A DNA stretch of 13,661 nucleotides from Sporichthyaceae bacterium (GCA_013698395.1 JACCUZ010000043.1:1-13661), one strand, 5' to 3'; counted from the stretch's first letter, positions 1 to 6,872 are shown. Notes: generated by a model not told the origin, from the sequence alone. Numbers and translations: made by a program.

Positions 1-754
1 AGACGCCACATCGCGACGTGCTCGTGCTCGCGGCGTTCGTCGTCGTGGGCGGCACACTGCTGCTCCAGGGGACCACGCTGCCTTGGCTCGTACGCCGGCT
101 GAACCTGCCCGGGCCCACCCGGCGGAAGATGCGCTCGAGGAAGCGGCCCTGCTCTCCCGCGCCACCCAGGCCGGCCTGGCCCGGCTCGAGGAGCTGCGGC
201 GCGACGGTGATGACCCGGGCGTCATCGACCGGCTGGAGGAGCGCACCCGTTCGCGGGCGGACGCAGCCTGGGAACGGCTCGGCTCGTCCGAGGGCGACGA
301 GACTCCCAGCGAGGCGTATCGCCGGCTGCGCTCGGAGATGCTGCACGCAGAGCGCGGGGTTGTCCTCGAGGCGCGCAACAGCGGCAACGTCGACGACGAG
401 ATCCTGCGTGACGTGCTCGCCGTGCTCGACACCGAGGAGTCGTTGTTGGATCGGCTGCACGACAAGGGGGCCGAGGTGGCGCGCAACGACCGAACCGAGG
501 CCTGCGAGCACCTGCGGAGGGCCAGCAGCGCCATTCGTCCCAGAACGCCGAAGGGTTGCGAGGAGTGCCTCCGGGACGGGACGCGGTGGGTGCACCTGCG
601 GCTGTGCCTGGGCTGCGGACACGTCGGCTGCTGCGACTCCTCGCCCCAGCGTCATGCCCACGCCCACCACGAGGGAACCGGTCATCCGGTCATCCGGAGC
701 TTCGAGCAGGGCGAGGCGTGGCGCTGGTGCTACGTCGACGACCGGTTGGGCTGA
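1..754 (+). CDS. CPA1-type Na+/H+ antiporter, C-terminal part with UBP zinc finger; 5'-partial and frame-broken
   Basis: The gene enters from the left edge. In the frame with codons at 3, 6, 9 and so on it encodes the last hydrophobic segment of a cation/proton antiporter (HRDVLVLAAFVVVGGTLLLQ, then LPWLVRRLNLPGP). From about 113 the homologous sequence continues one frame back, as PAEDALEEAALLSRATQAG, and runs to a TGA at 752-754. This cytoplasmic tail is charged and helical and includes the DDEILRDVLAVLDTEESLLDR stretch typical of bacterial NhaP-like proteins. It ends in a UBP-type zinc finger: CEEC, LCLGCGHVGCC, a His cluster HAHAHH, then GHP. Family knowledge: these membrane proteins exchange Na+ or K+ for H+, and the zinc finger is a common actinobacterial C-terminal extension, presumably regulatory. 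One base seems to be missing around 111-117; adding it restores LPGPDPAEDALEEA. If the lesion is real the gene is a pseudogene. A separate protein from TTG 83 is the alternative and seems less likely. It converges on the next gene with a 10-nt gap. Confidence 0.75.
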   Translation, partial: DATSRRARARGVRRRGRHTAAPGDHAALARTPAEPARAHPAEDALEEAALLSRATQAGLARLEELRRDGDDPGVIDRLEERTRSRADAAWERLGSSEGDETPSEAYRRLRSEMLHAERGVVLEARNSGNVDDEILRDVLAVLDTEESLLDRLHDKGAEVARNDRTEACEHLRRASSAIRPRTPKGCEECLRDGTRWVHLRLCLGCGHVGCCDSSPQRHAHAHHEGTGHPVIRSFEQGEAWRWCYVDDRLG

Positions 755-764
755 CGGGTCGCTG

Positions 765-2600
765 TCACAGGTCGCGCGCGAAGGAGCGGGACAGCGGGGA
801 CTTTCGGTAGTGGCCGAAACCTTCGACCGGCTGGTAGCCAGCGGTGGTGTACAGGGCGAGCGCCTCGGGCTGACCGATGCCGGTCTCCAGCACGATCTGA
901 CGGTAGCCGTGCTCGCGGGCCCAGTTCTCCAGAGCCGTGAGCATCCCGCGCGCGTGGCCGCGCCGGCGGTGCTCCGGACGGACGTACATCCGCTTGACCT
1001 CCGCGACCCCGTCTCGTTGCCGGCGCAAGCCGGCGCAGCCGATCACCGTGCCGGACACAGAGGCCATGAGGAACGTGCCGTGGGGGCCGGTGAACTCGTC
1101 TGGGTCCACCGGCGTGCGGTCCCGACCGCCGTAGCGGCGTACGTACTCCTGCTGCACCTCGGCGATGAGTGCCTGTCCGCGGGGCGCCGCGATCGAGATC
1201 TCCTCCAGAAGCAGCTCCCCGTCGACGGCGAGTGAGACGCGGGCGAGCGCTTGGAGCTCGACCTCGACCGCCGCGGTGATGCGGGTCGGGTCCGGGATCA
1301 GGTTGCGGTCCGCCGCGACGCCGACGGTGACGTCGCCGGCGTAGCTCAGGATGCTCACGCCCAGCCCAACCGATCCGGCTTGTGGGACCCAGAACACCAG
1401 CCGGGTCAAGCGGGCACCGGCCAGGAAGACCGAATCGCGAGGACCTGGCACGTTGGTGACGATCGCTGTCGACTTCGCACCGAGGATGCGCACGGCCAAC
1501 CGGTGCCCCCAGGCGGGGAGAGCGCCCACGATGGCGAGGATGGCGAACGTCGAGGCAGCCTGCGCGCTCGCCTTGACCGCACCCATGCGGTCGTGGACCG
1601 CACGCACGCGCAGCAGGGGGTCGGGACAACCGACCGGCAGCTTGATGAAGACGATGCCGAACCGATTGCCCAGGGACACGGGCACCTGCTCGTCCGGTGG
1701 CCGCAGGTCTACCGGGACAAAGATGCGAAGGTCGTGCGGACGGTCGCCGTGGGCCAACAGGTGGCGCCTCAGCGCTCCGGCCGTGACGGCCAGCAGGACG
1801 TCGTTGACTGTGACGTCGAGCGCGGCGGCGACCCTCTTGACCATCGACAGGTCGAGGCGCGCAGTCCAGGCAGCCTTTTTCGCTGCCCCGACGGTCCCGT
1901 TGAGCCGGGTCCGTGGGTCGCGATTGGCGAAGAGCAGGCCGAGCCCGGTCACCAGGACCCGCCACCCGAACCGTGCCGAGCCGATCGCCTGCCGCACGCT
2001 GCGCGGGACCAGCGGGTCGACGCCGGCTACCGGAGCCACGTCGGCCGAGCCCTCCGCGACTCGGGTGCGCAGCCCCGGCCGGCGCGGGTCCCGGACGTCG
2101 GTGGTGACCACGTCCTGGACCACTCCGGGGGCAACGTCGGGGTGGTCGTCGGTCAGCGAGAGCAGGACGCTCGCGAGGGCGATGCCGTCAGCGATGCAGT
2201 GATGCAGCCGCGCCACAACAGCCGTGCCGTTCCCCATCTCGACGAGGTGGAACTGCCACGGCGAGTGGTGCATGTCCAGCGGGCGCCCGAGCAGGTCGCT
2301 CACCAGGTCGGCGAGCGCAGCGTCGTCCTCCCTCGGGCCGGCCTCGACGACGTGGCGGTCGATGTCGAAGTCGGGGTCGTCACTCCACACCGGCTGCTCG
2401 AAAGGACTGCCCGACGGCAGCGGGCGCTGGGAGAACTTGGGGTAGCGCGCCAGCAGCCTCAGGCGCAGTACGTCGGTGAGCCGCTCCCGGTCGATCGGCT
2501 CGTCGAGGTGCAGAACGGCCGTGACCATCATCAGGTTGTCTGGCGAGTCCATGCCCAGCCAGGCGGCGTCGACGTTCGACATGCGCACCGAAGGGTTCAC
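765..2600 (-). CDS. WS/DGAT O-acyltransferase fused to a C-terminal GNAT acetyltransferase domain
   Basis: A 611-aa protein. Residues 1-455 form a wax ester synthase/acyl-CoA:diacylglycerol acyltransferase: the N-terminal SNVDAAWLGMDSPDN start, the PLD motif (107-109), the catalytic HHCIADG at 133-139 (HHxxxDG), NDVLL at 266-270, and a WS_DGAT C-terminal region with TNVPGPRD (382-389). The family transfers acyl groups from acyl-CoA to diacylglycerol or fatty alcohol at the membrane or lipid-droplet surface to make storage lipids. Residues about 465-609 are a GNAT domain, with MYVRPEHRRRGHARG (538-552) as the acetyl-CoA-binding motif and ALYTTAGYQ as the C-terminal motif. Ordinary WS/DGATs are about 450-480 aa and lack this domain; its substrate is unknown. 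GTG at 2600 is chosen because AGGA lies 9 nt upstream and the start overlaps the upstream kinase stop (GTGA). An internal ATG at 2582 would also keep the whole family domain. The two genes are probably translationally coupled. Confidence 0.9.
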   Translation of the reverse strand: MNPSVRMSNVDAAWLGMDSPDNLMMVTAVLHLDEPIDRERLTDVLRLRLLARYPKFSQRPLPSGSPFEQPVWSDDPDFDIDRHVVEAGPREDDAALADLVSDLLGRPLDMHHSPWQFHLVEMGNGTAVVARLHHCIADGIALASVLLSLTDDHPDVAPGVVQDVVTTDVRDPRRPGLRTRVAEGSADVAPVAGVDPLVPRSVRQAIGSARFGWRVLVTGLGLLFANRDPRTRLNGTVGAAKKAAWTARLDLSMVKRVAAALDVTVNDVLLAVTAGALRRHLLAHGDRPHDLRIFVPVDLRPPDEQVPVSLGNRFGIVFIKLPVGCPDPLLRVRAVHDRMGAVKASAQAASTFAILAIVGALPAWGHRLAVRILGAKSTAIVTNVPGPRDSVFLAGARLTRLVFWVPQAGSVGLGVSILSYAGDVTVGVAADRNLIPDPTRITAAVEVELQALARVSLAVDGELLLEEISIAAPRGQALIAEVQQEYVRRYGGRDRTPVDPDEFTGPHGTFLMASVSGTVIGCAGLRRQRDGVAEVKRMYVRPEHRRRGHARGMLTALENWAREHGYRQIVLETGIGQPEALALYTTAGYQPVEGFGHYRKSPLSRSFARDL

Positions 2601-3652
2601 GTCGCCCAGTCCTGCCGGCGCCGGCGCCGGTCGACCGCTCTGGCCCGGGCGCGACGGAACCGGCGGGCGAACGGGCGGGCGAGGTCAGCAGCACCGACCA
2701 GCCCCGCCACGTTGCCGAGGTCGGCTCGCACGATGCGCGGCTCGGGACGGAACCGGCGACCGGTGAGAGCCCGGGAGAAGGACTCTCGCGCCGGACCGAG
2801 AAGGAGGTCACCGGCCTCGGACAGTCCGCCGCCCACCACGACGGTCCCGGGATCCAGCGCAGCTGCCAGGTTGGCGATGCCCAGCCCGAGCCACTGGCCG
2901 ACCTCCTGGAAGAGCTCGCGGGCGGCTGGGTCGCCGTCGCGCGCTGCCTGGGTCACGATCGGTCCGGTGATGGAGCCGACCTGACCACCCGCCCGCTCAA
3001 GTAGCGCGTGCGCCACCGGGGAGTTGGCCGCAGCGAGCTCCCGCGCCTCACGGACCAGCGCGTTGCCCGAGGCGTACTGCTCCCAGCATCCACGGTTGCC
3101 GCACTCGCAACGCCTGCCCTGCGGCACGACCTGCATGTGCCCGAACTCCCCCGCCACGCCGAACCGGCCACGCTGCAGCGTCCCGTTCAGCAGCAAGCCA
3201 CCCCCGATCCCAGTGCCCAGGTTGACGCAGACCGCATGGGTCTCGCCGCGCGCGGCGCCGAACCGCCACTCCGCCCACAGCGCGGCGTTGGCATCGTTCT
3301 CGACGACCACCGGCAGCCGGAGACGCGTGCTGACTGCTTCGCGCAGCGGTTCGTTGCGCCATGACAGGTGCGGGGAGAACAGGACGTGCGACCGGGTCAC
3401 GTCGATGAAGCCGGCGGCGCCGATGCCGACGGCGTGCACCTCGTGGCGGCTCATCAGCTCCCGAACCGCGCCGACGATGGCGTCCTCGATGACGTCCGGC
3501 GTCTTGGTGCGATCGGGGGTCTCCCGACGTACGTGGTCGAGCACCCGCCCGTCATAGGTCACAACACCGGCAGCCACCTTCGTGCCGCCGATGTCTACAC
3601 CCACGGTGAGCAGGGGTGCAGTGACGAGCCGGGAAGCTCGCCGTTCGGTCAT
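2597..3652 (-). CDS. glk: ROK-family glucokinase
   Basis: A 351-aa cytoplasmic sugar kinase that probably phosphorylates glucose to glucose-6-phosphate with ATP. Visible features are the phosphate-binding DIGGTK (20-25), the catalytic Asp120 in VVVENDANAALWAEWRFG, GTGIGGG (146-152), and the ROK zinc site made of His172 in GEFGH plus Cys182, Cys184 and Cys189 in CECGNRGC. No N-terminal helix-turn-helix precedes the kinase fold, so this is an enzyme and not a ROK repressor such as NagC or XylR. From memory of the family, the stretch around the zinc site and WEQYASG closely matches Streptomyces GlkA, which favours glucokinase over N-acetylmannosamine or fructose kinase. The last 24 residues (328-351) form an unusual Arg-rich tail containing DRRRRRQDW, which runs up to the overlap with the next gene. 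The start is ATG 3652. The 49-nt gap to the divergent methyltransferase gene must hold both promoters, but none is obvious. Confidence 0.88.
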   Translation of the reverse strand: MTERRASRLVTAPLLTVGVDIGGTKVAAGVVTYDGRVLDHVRRETPDRTKTPDVIEDAIVGAVRELMSRHEVHAVGIGAAGFIDVTRSHVLFSPHLSWRNEPLREAVSTRLRLPVVVENDANAALWAEWRFGAARGETHAVCVNLGTGIGGGLLLNGTLQRGRFGVAGEFGHMQVVPQGRRCECGNRGCWEQYASGNALVREARELAAANSPVAHALLERAGGQVGSITGPIVTQAARDGDPAARELFQEVGQWLGLGIANLAAALDPGTVVVGGGLSEAGDLLLGPARESFSRALTGRRFRPEPRIVRADLGNVAGLVGAADLARPFARRFRRARARAVDRRRRRQDWAT

Positions 3653-3701
3653 CGGCGCAGACTATCCACCGGTGATGCAGGGACTGGCATGCTGAGGCGT
3701 C

Positions 3702-4325
3702 ATGGGCATCTACGCCAATCAGGTCCTGCCCAGACTCCAGAACCGATTGATGGACCTCGGCGACTCCCGCGCCATCCGGGCCCGGGTCTGTGCTGGACTG
3801 GCCGGGGACGTGGTGGAAGTGGGGTTCGGCAGCGGCCTGAACCTGCCGCACCTCCCGCCGTCGGTGACCAGCCTATGGGCGATCGAGCCGTCCGAGGTCG
3901 GCCGAGCCCTGTCGGCGAAGCGGCGGTCGGCGTCGCCGGTGCCGGTCACCTTCGCCGGCCTGGACGGTCAGGCGTTGCCGTTTCCCTCCGCTCGCTTCGA
4001 CGCAGCGCTGTCGACGTGGACGATGTGCACGATTCCTGATGCGGTCGCTGCTGCGCGCGAGCTGCTCCGGGTGCTGCGCCCAGGCGGGCGGCTCCATTTC
4101 GTCGAGCACGGCCGGTCCCCCGACGCCTCGGTCGCGCACTGGCAGCACCGCTTGTCGCCGGTGCAGCGGCGGCTCGCCGGAGGTTGCACTCTCGACCGCG
4201 ACATCCCTGCTGTGCTGGAGCAGGCGGGCTTGACCGTCACCAGCCTCGACACCTACTACGAGAAGACAGCCCCACGGATCCTGGGCTACATGTTCGAGGG
4301 CAGGGCAGCGAGGACGGGGCCGTGA
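3702..4325 (+). CDS. Class I SAM-dependent methyltransferase, METTL7-like
   Basis: A 207-aa soluble methyltransferase. Motif I is VVEVGFGSGLN (37-47), which binds SAM. An acidic residue at Glu62 follows at the end of beta-2 (AIEPS), and the post-core LRPGGRLHFVEHG lies at 125-137. The C-terminal third (EHG, then HWQHRLSPVQRRLAGGCTLD, then GYMFEG) follows the pattern of METTL7/TMT1-type methyltransferases, a group that includes mammalian thiol methyltransferases. The substrate in bacteria is not established. The start is ATG 3702 with GAGG four nt upstream. Its stop TGA (4323-4325) overlaps the GTG start of the decarboxylase gene, so the two are probably translationally coupled. This makes methylation of the decarboxylation product, for example an aromatic amine, an attractive but unproven role. 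The alternative is a housekeeping small-molecule or thiol methyltransferase that merely shares the transcript. Confidence 0.88.
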   Translation: MGIYANQVLPRLQNRLMDLGDSRAIRARVCAGLAGDVVEVGFGSGLNLPHLPPSVTSLWAIEPSEVGRALSAKRRSASPVPVTFAGLDGQALPFPSARFDAALSTWTMCTIPDAVAAARELLRVLRPGGRLHFVEHGRSPDASVAHWQHRLSPVQRRLAGGCTLDRDIPAVLEQAGLTVTSLDTYYEKTAPRILGYMFEGRAARTGP

Positions 4326-5752
4326 CCGACAGCTACCACATGCCGCTGGCGGAGTTCCGCCGCCACGGCCACGCTCTGGTCGACTGGGTCGCCGACTATC
4401 TGGCCACGGTCGATCAGCGGGACATCGCGTCGACCGCCACGCCGGGACAGGTGCGTGCGGGGCTGCCCGCGAGGCCGCCGGAGAAGCCGGAACCCTTCGA
4501 TGCCGTGTTGGCGGACCTGGACCGGGTCATCCTTCCGGGGATCACCCACTGGCAGCATCCGGGATGGTTCGCCTACTTCCCCGCGAACAGCTCACCGCCG
4601 TCGATTCTCGGCGAGCTCGTCGCGGCCGGTCTCGGTGTCCAAGGGATGCTCTGGTCGACCAGCCCGGCGGCGACCGAGGTGGAGAGCCTGGTCATGGACT
4701 GGCTCGTCGAGCTGATGGATCTGCCCGCCTCGTGGCGGATCGACACCGGGCCCGGAGGAGGCGTGCTGCAGATGAGCGCGTCGGACTCCACCCACACCGC
4801 CCTGGTCGTGGCGCGCGAGCGGGCGGTGCGCGCGGGTGTGGATGTGACCAAGTTGGTGGTGTACGCCTCGACCCAGGCTCACTCCTCGGTCGAAAAGGGG
4901 GCGCGGGTCGCCGCGTTCGGACACGTCCGTCTCGTCGGGGTGGACGAGCAGTTGGCGTTGGATCCGGACGCTCTGCGCGATGCCGTCGATCAGGACACGG
5001 CTGACGGGCTGATGCCCTGCGTGGTGGCCAGCGTCATCGGTACGACCGGCACGACGGCGATCGACCCCATTCGCACCGTCGGGGAGCTGGCGCGGGCACA
5101 TGGCATGTGGCACCACGTGGATGCGGCGTACGCGGGCGCGGCCATGTTCTGCCCCGAGTTCCGGCACCTGCAGGACGGCCTGGAGCTGGTCGACTCCTAC
5201 ACCTTCAACCCACACAAGTGGCTGTTCACCAACTTCGACTGCTCCGCCTTCTGGGTCGCGGATCGCGGGGAGCTGATCGACGCGCTGTCGATCCTGCCGC
5301 CGTACCTGCATGACGCCGCCTCGGACTCCGGTCAGGTGGTGGACTACCGCAACTGGCACGTGCCTCTCGGTCGCCGGTTCCGCGCGCTCAAGCTGATGTT
5401 CGTGCTGCGGTCCTACGGTGCGGAGGGGATCCGCCATCACGTGCGCGAGCACGTACGCATGGCCCGTGGCCTGGCCGACCGGCTTGCCGCCGACCCGCGG
5501 TTCAAGCTGGTGGCGCCCGTGCCGTTCGGCCTGGTCTGCTTCCGACACGTGAGGGGGGACGACGCGACCCGGGTGCTGGGCTCGGCGGTGAACGCCAGTG
5601 GCCGCTACTACGTCACCCCCTCGGTGCTGCCGGACGGCACGGCATTCGTGCGTGTCTCGGTAGGTCAGACCTGGACCGAGCAACGGCACGTCGACGGCCT
5701 GTGGGAGCTGATCGACGCGTCAGCGGGGGGCAGTAAACGGGCCCCCCGCTGA
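4322..5752 (+). CDS. Aromatic-L-amino-acid decarboxylase (PLP-dependent, group II)
   Basis: A 476-aa PLP enzyme that decarboxylates L-amino acids such as Trp, Tyr, DOPA or 5-hydroxytryptophan to amines and CO2. Motifs appear in the canonical order: HWQHPGWFAYFPANSSPPS (76-94), the ring-stacking His186 in TQAHSSVEKG, Asp267 in HVDAAYAGAAMFCPEFR, and the PLP Schiff-base Lys299 in FNPHKWLF. Tyr328 in PPYLHD corresponds to the catalytic-loop Tyr (Tyr332 of pig DDC). This favours decarboxylation over the aldehyde-synthase side activity seen when it is Phe. The following VDYRNWHVPLGRRFRALK also matches the animal and plant enzymes well. The length is normal for the family. GTG 4322 is the start because AGGA lies 7 nt upstream and it overlaps the methyltransferase stop. 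The same frame is open back to 4184, but that extension runs inside the methyltransferase gene and has no family similarity. The exact substrate cannot be read from the sequence. Confidence 0.93.
   Translation: MTDSYHMPLAEFRRHGHALVDWVADYLATVDQRDIASTATPGQVRAGLPARPPEKPEPFDAVLADLDRVILPGITHWQHPGWFAYFPANSSPPSILGELVAAGLGVQGMLWSTSPAATEVESLVMDWLVELMDLPASWRIDTGPGGGVLQMSASDSTHTALVVARERAVRAGVDVTKLVVYASTQAHSSVEKGARVAAFGHVRLVGVDEQLALDPDALRDAVDQDTADGLMPCVVASVIGTTGTTAIDPIRTVGELARAHGMWHHVDAAYAGAAMFCPEFRHLQDGLELVDSYTFNPHKWLFTNFDCSAFWVADRGELIDALSILPPYLHDAASDSGQVVDYRNWHVPLGRRFRALKLMFVLRSYGAEGIRHHVREHVRMARGLADRLAADPRFKLVAPVPFGLVCFRHVRGDDATRVLGSAVNASGRYYVTPSVLPDGTAFVRVSVGQTWTEQRHVDGLWELIDASAGGSKRAPR
5720..5752. 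terminator. Bidirectional hairpin terminator overlapping the decarboxylase stop
   Basis: A perfect 12-bp inverted repeat: the arm TCAGCGGGGGGC (5720-5731), a 9-nt loop, and the complementary arm GCCCCCCGCTGA (5741-5752). There is no U tract, as is common in high-GC actinobacteria. The TGA that ends the decarboxylase gene is the last three bases of the 3' arm. The convergent ScyD-type gene ends 10 nt further on, so the hairpin could stop transcription from both sides. Confidence 0.75.
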
Positions 5753-5762
5753 CGATCTCAGC

Positions 5763-6812
5763 TCACGGCGTGAGCTTGACGATCGAGCCGTTCTCGAACG
5801 TGTCCTGCGTGGCGAACAGGTGGCCGTTGTGCCACTCGATGGCCGATGGGGCGGGCACCGAGAAGACCTTCTTCCTGACGCCGTCCTTGATGGTCGAGAT
5901 CGCGTTGCCGAACAGCTCGGTCACATAGACCTTGCCCTTCGGCGACACGGCCAGGTCGGTCGCGCCCGCGAACCCCTTGCCGATCCGGGTGATGTCACGC
6001 GTGTCCAGGTCGATGGTGTAGACCTTGCCCCGCGCGCCCAGGCTCGGGTCCTCCGGACCACCGGGAAGGACCGACACGTAGAGCTTGCCGTTGTGCAACT
6101 CGACGTCGGTCGGCACCGGCTCGAACCAGTAGTTGTGGCCCCGCGTGCAGGCCGGGAGATGGAACACGGCCGCACGGGCTTCCGTCCACTTGACCCGCTG
6201 CGCGGGAAGGGTGGCGATCTCGGTCCTGAACCCGCTCGGGCTCACCGTGATGATGTCGTTGCCTCCGGCATCGGCGACGACTGCTGTTCCGTCCGGCAGC
6301 ACGGTGGTGGCGTAGGGGTTCGAGTCGACGATGCCCTTGTAGGAGTCAGGTACATCCTTCGGAACCTTCGCCGCGCAGCGGTCGCTGAGGTCCCGGAAGC
6401 CGTAGGTCACGTGCCCGTCCGGGTTGAATCTCCGCTCGAACTCGCGCATGTCGGCTCGGGTTGTGACGGTGCCGTCGACGGCGAGGTGCTTGAGCTTGGC
6501 GAACTTCTTGCCCTCCTTGTCACGGCCGCTGACCGCGAAAAGGGTCCCCGGCCCGCCGGCCTCCACGGCGCCGGTGCCCACTCTCGGCCTGGCCTGGTAG
6601 AGCGTGGTGCCGCCGCTGCCACTGGTGTCGTACCTGCTCAGCTTCCCGGCGAAGGACTGCGTCACAAAGATCTTGCCGTGGTCAATGGAGATCGACAAGG
6701 GTGTGGCTAGACCCTGGATGATCGGTGCCGGAGCGGCCTGAGCGGGGGCGGCGGCAAGTGCCGCGGCGACGGCGCCAGCGGTTGCGGCGGCCAGGATCGA
6801 ACGTGTGCGCAT
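5763..6812 (-). CDS. Secreted ScyD/ScyE-family beta-propeller protein
   Basis: A 349-aa exported protein. Residues 1-26 are a classic signal peptide: MRTRS, an Ala-rich hydrophobic core, and an AQA site, so cleavage is near residue 26. The mature part shows repeated blades of the kind found in SMP-30/NHL-like propellers: ISIDHGKIFVTQSFAGKLSR (41-60), LPDGTAVVADAGGNDIITV (172-190), PTDVELHNGKLYVSVLPGGP (234-253), and DLAVSPKGKVYVTELFGN (286-303). These match the ScyD/ScyE family, named after scytonemin-cluster proteins of cyanobacteria but widespread in actinobacteria, where the function is unknown. Cys146 and Cys222 could form a disulfide. ATG 6812 is chosen because GAGGGG lies 8 nt upstream and a signal peptide follows directly. 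The frame is open to 7013, but that extension is non-hydrophobic, Arg-rich and resembles nothing. It converges on the decarboxylase gene and diverges from the GH2 gene, so it is probably monocistronic. Confidence 0.88.
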   Translation of the reverse strand: MRTRSILAAATAGAVAAALAAAPAQAAPAPIIQGLATPLSISIDHGKIFVTQSFAGKLSRYDTSGSGGTTLYQARPRVGTGAVEAGGPGTLFAVSGRDKEGKKFAKLKHLAVDGTVTTRADMREFERRFNPDGHVTYGFRDLSDRCAAKVPKDVPDSYKGIVDSNPYATTVLPDGTAVVADAGGNDIITVSPSGFRTEIATLPAQRVKWTEARAAVFHLPACTRGHNYWFEPVPTDVELHNGKLYVSVLPGGPEDPSLGARGKVYTIDLDTRDITRIGKGFAGATDLAVSPKGKVYVTELFGNAISTIKDGVRKKVFSVPAPSAIEWHNGHLFATQDTFENGSIVKLTP

Positions 6813-6844
6813 GTGCAGATCCCCTCGGTGAGTCAGCAGGTGTA

Positions 6845-6872
6845 CCAACCGCGCGACCAGGTCGCCCGTTGG
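6845..6872. promoter_or_regulatory. Dyad-symmetric element upstream of the ScyD-type gene (candidate operator)
   Basis: Nested inverted repeats: CCAAC (6845-6849) pairs with GTTGG (6868-6872), and CGACC (6854-6858) pairs with GGTCG (6860-6864) around a central A. The spacers between arms are 4 and 3 nt. The element ends 33 bp upstream of the ATG at 6812. On the minus strand a weak promoter-like pair (TTGCCC, then TAAGAG 17 nt later) lies just upstream, which would place the dyad near the transcription start. It could be a repressor site or a 5'-UTR hairpin. In GC-rich DNA short dyads also arise by chance. Confidence 0.35.

Noticed and set aside
108..118. Programmed -1 ribosomal frameshift in the antiporter gene
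   Set aside because: The frame change has the right direction, but no X XXY YYZ slippery heptamer in the correct phase is present, and no obvious pseudoknot follows. A missing base is simpler.
18..1235. Long plus-strand open frame from GTG 18
   Set aside because: Only its first 35 or so codons look like antiporter sequence. Beyond about 117 it is Arg/Ala/Ser-rich noise across the zinc-finger tail, and from 765 it is antisense to the acyltransferase gene.
730..1965. 411-codon minus-strand open frame
   Set aside because: A second frame of the same strand as the acyltransferase gene. It is Arg/Pro/Gly-rich without motifs, while the other frame has intact catalytic domains.
1251..2984. 577-codon plus-strand open frame
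   Set aside because: Lies fully antisense to the WS/DGAT-GNAT and kinase genes. Its composition is typical of a GC-rich shadow and no domain is recognisable.
4184..4321. Upstream extension of the decarboxylase frame
   Set aside because: Overlaps the methyltransferase gene and has no similarity to the family N-terminus. GTG 4322 has a good ribosome-binding site and family-typical sequence.
4592..5689. 365-codon minus-strand open frame
   Set aside because: Antisense to the decarboxylase; His/Arg/Gly-rich shadow with no motif.
5820..6710. 296-codon plus-strand open frame
   Set aside because: Antisense shadow of the ScyD-type gene, which has a signal peptide and a ribosome-binding site.
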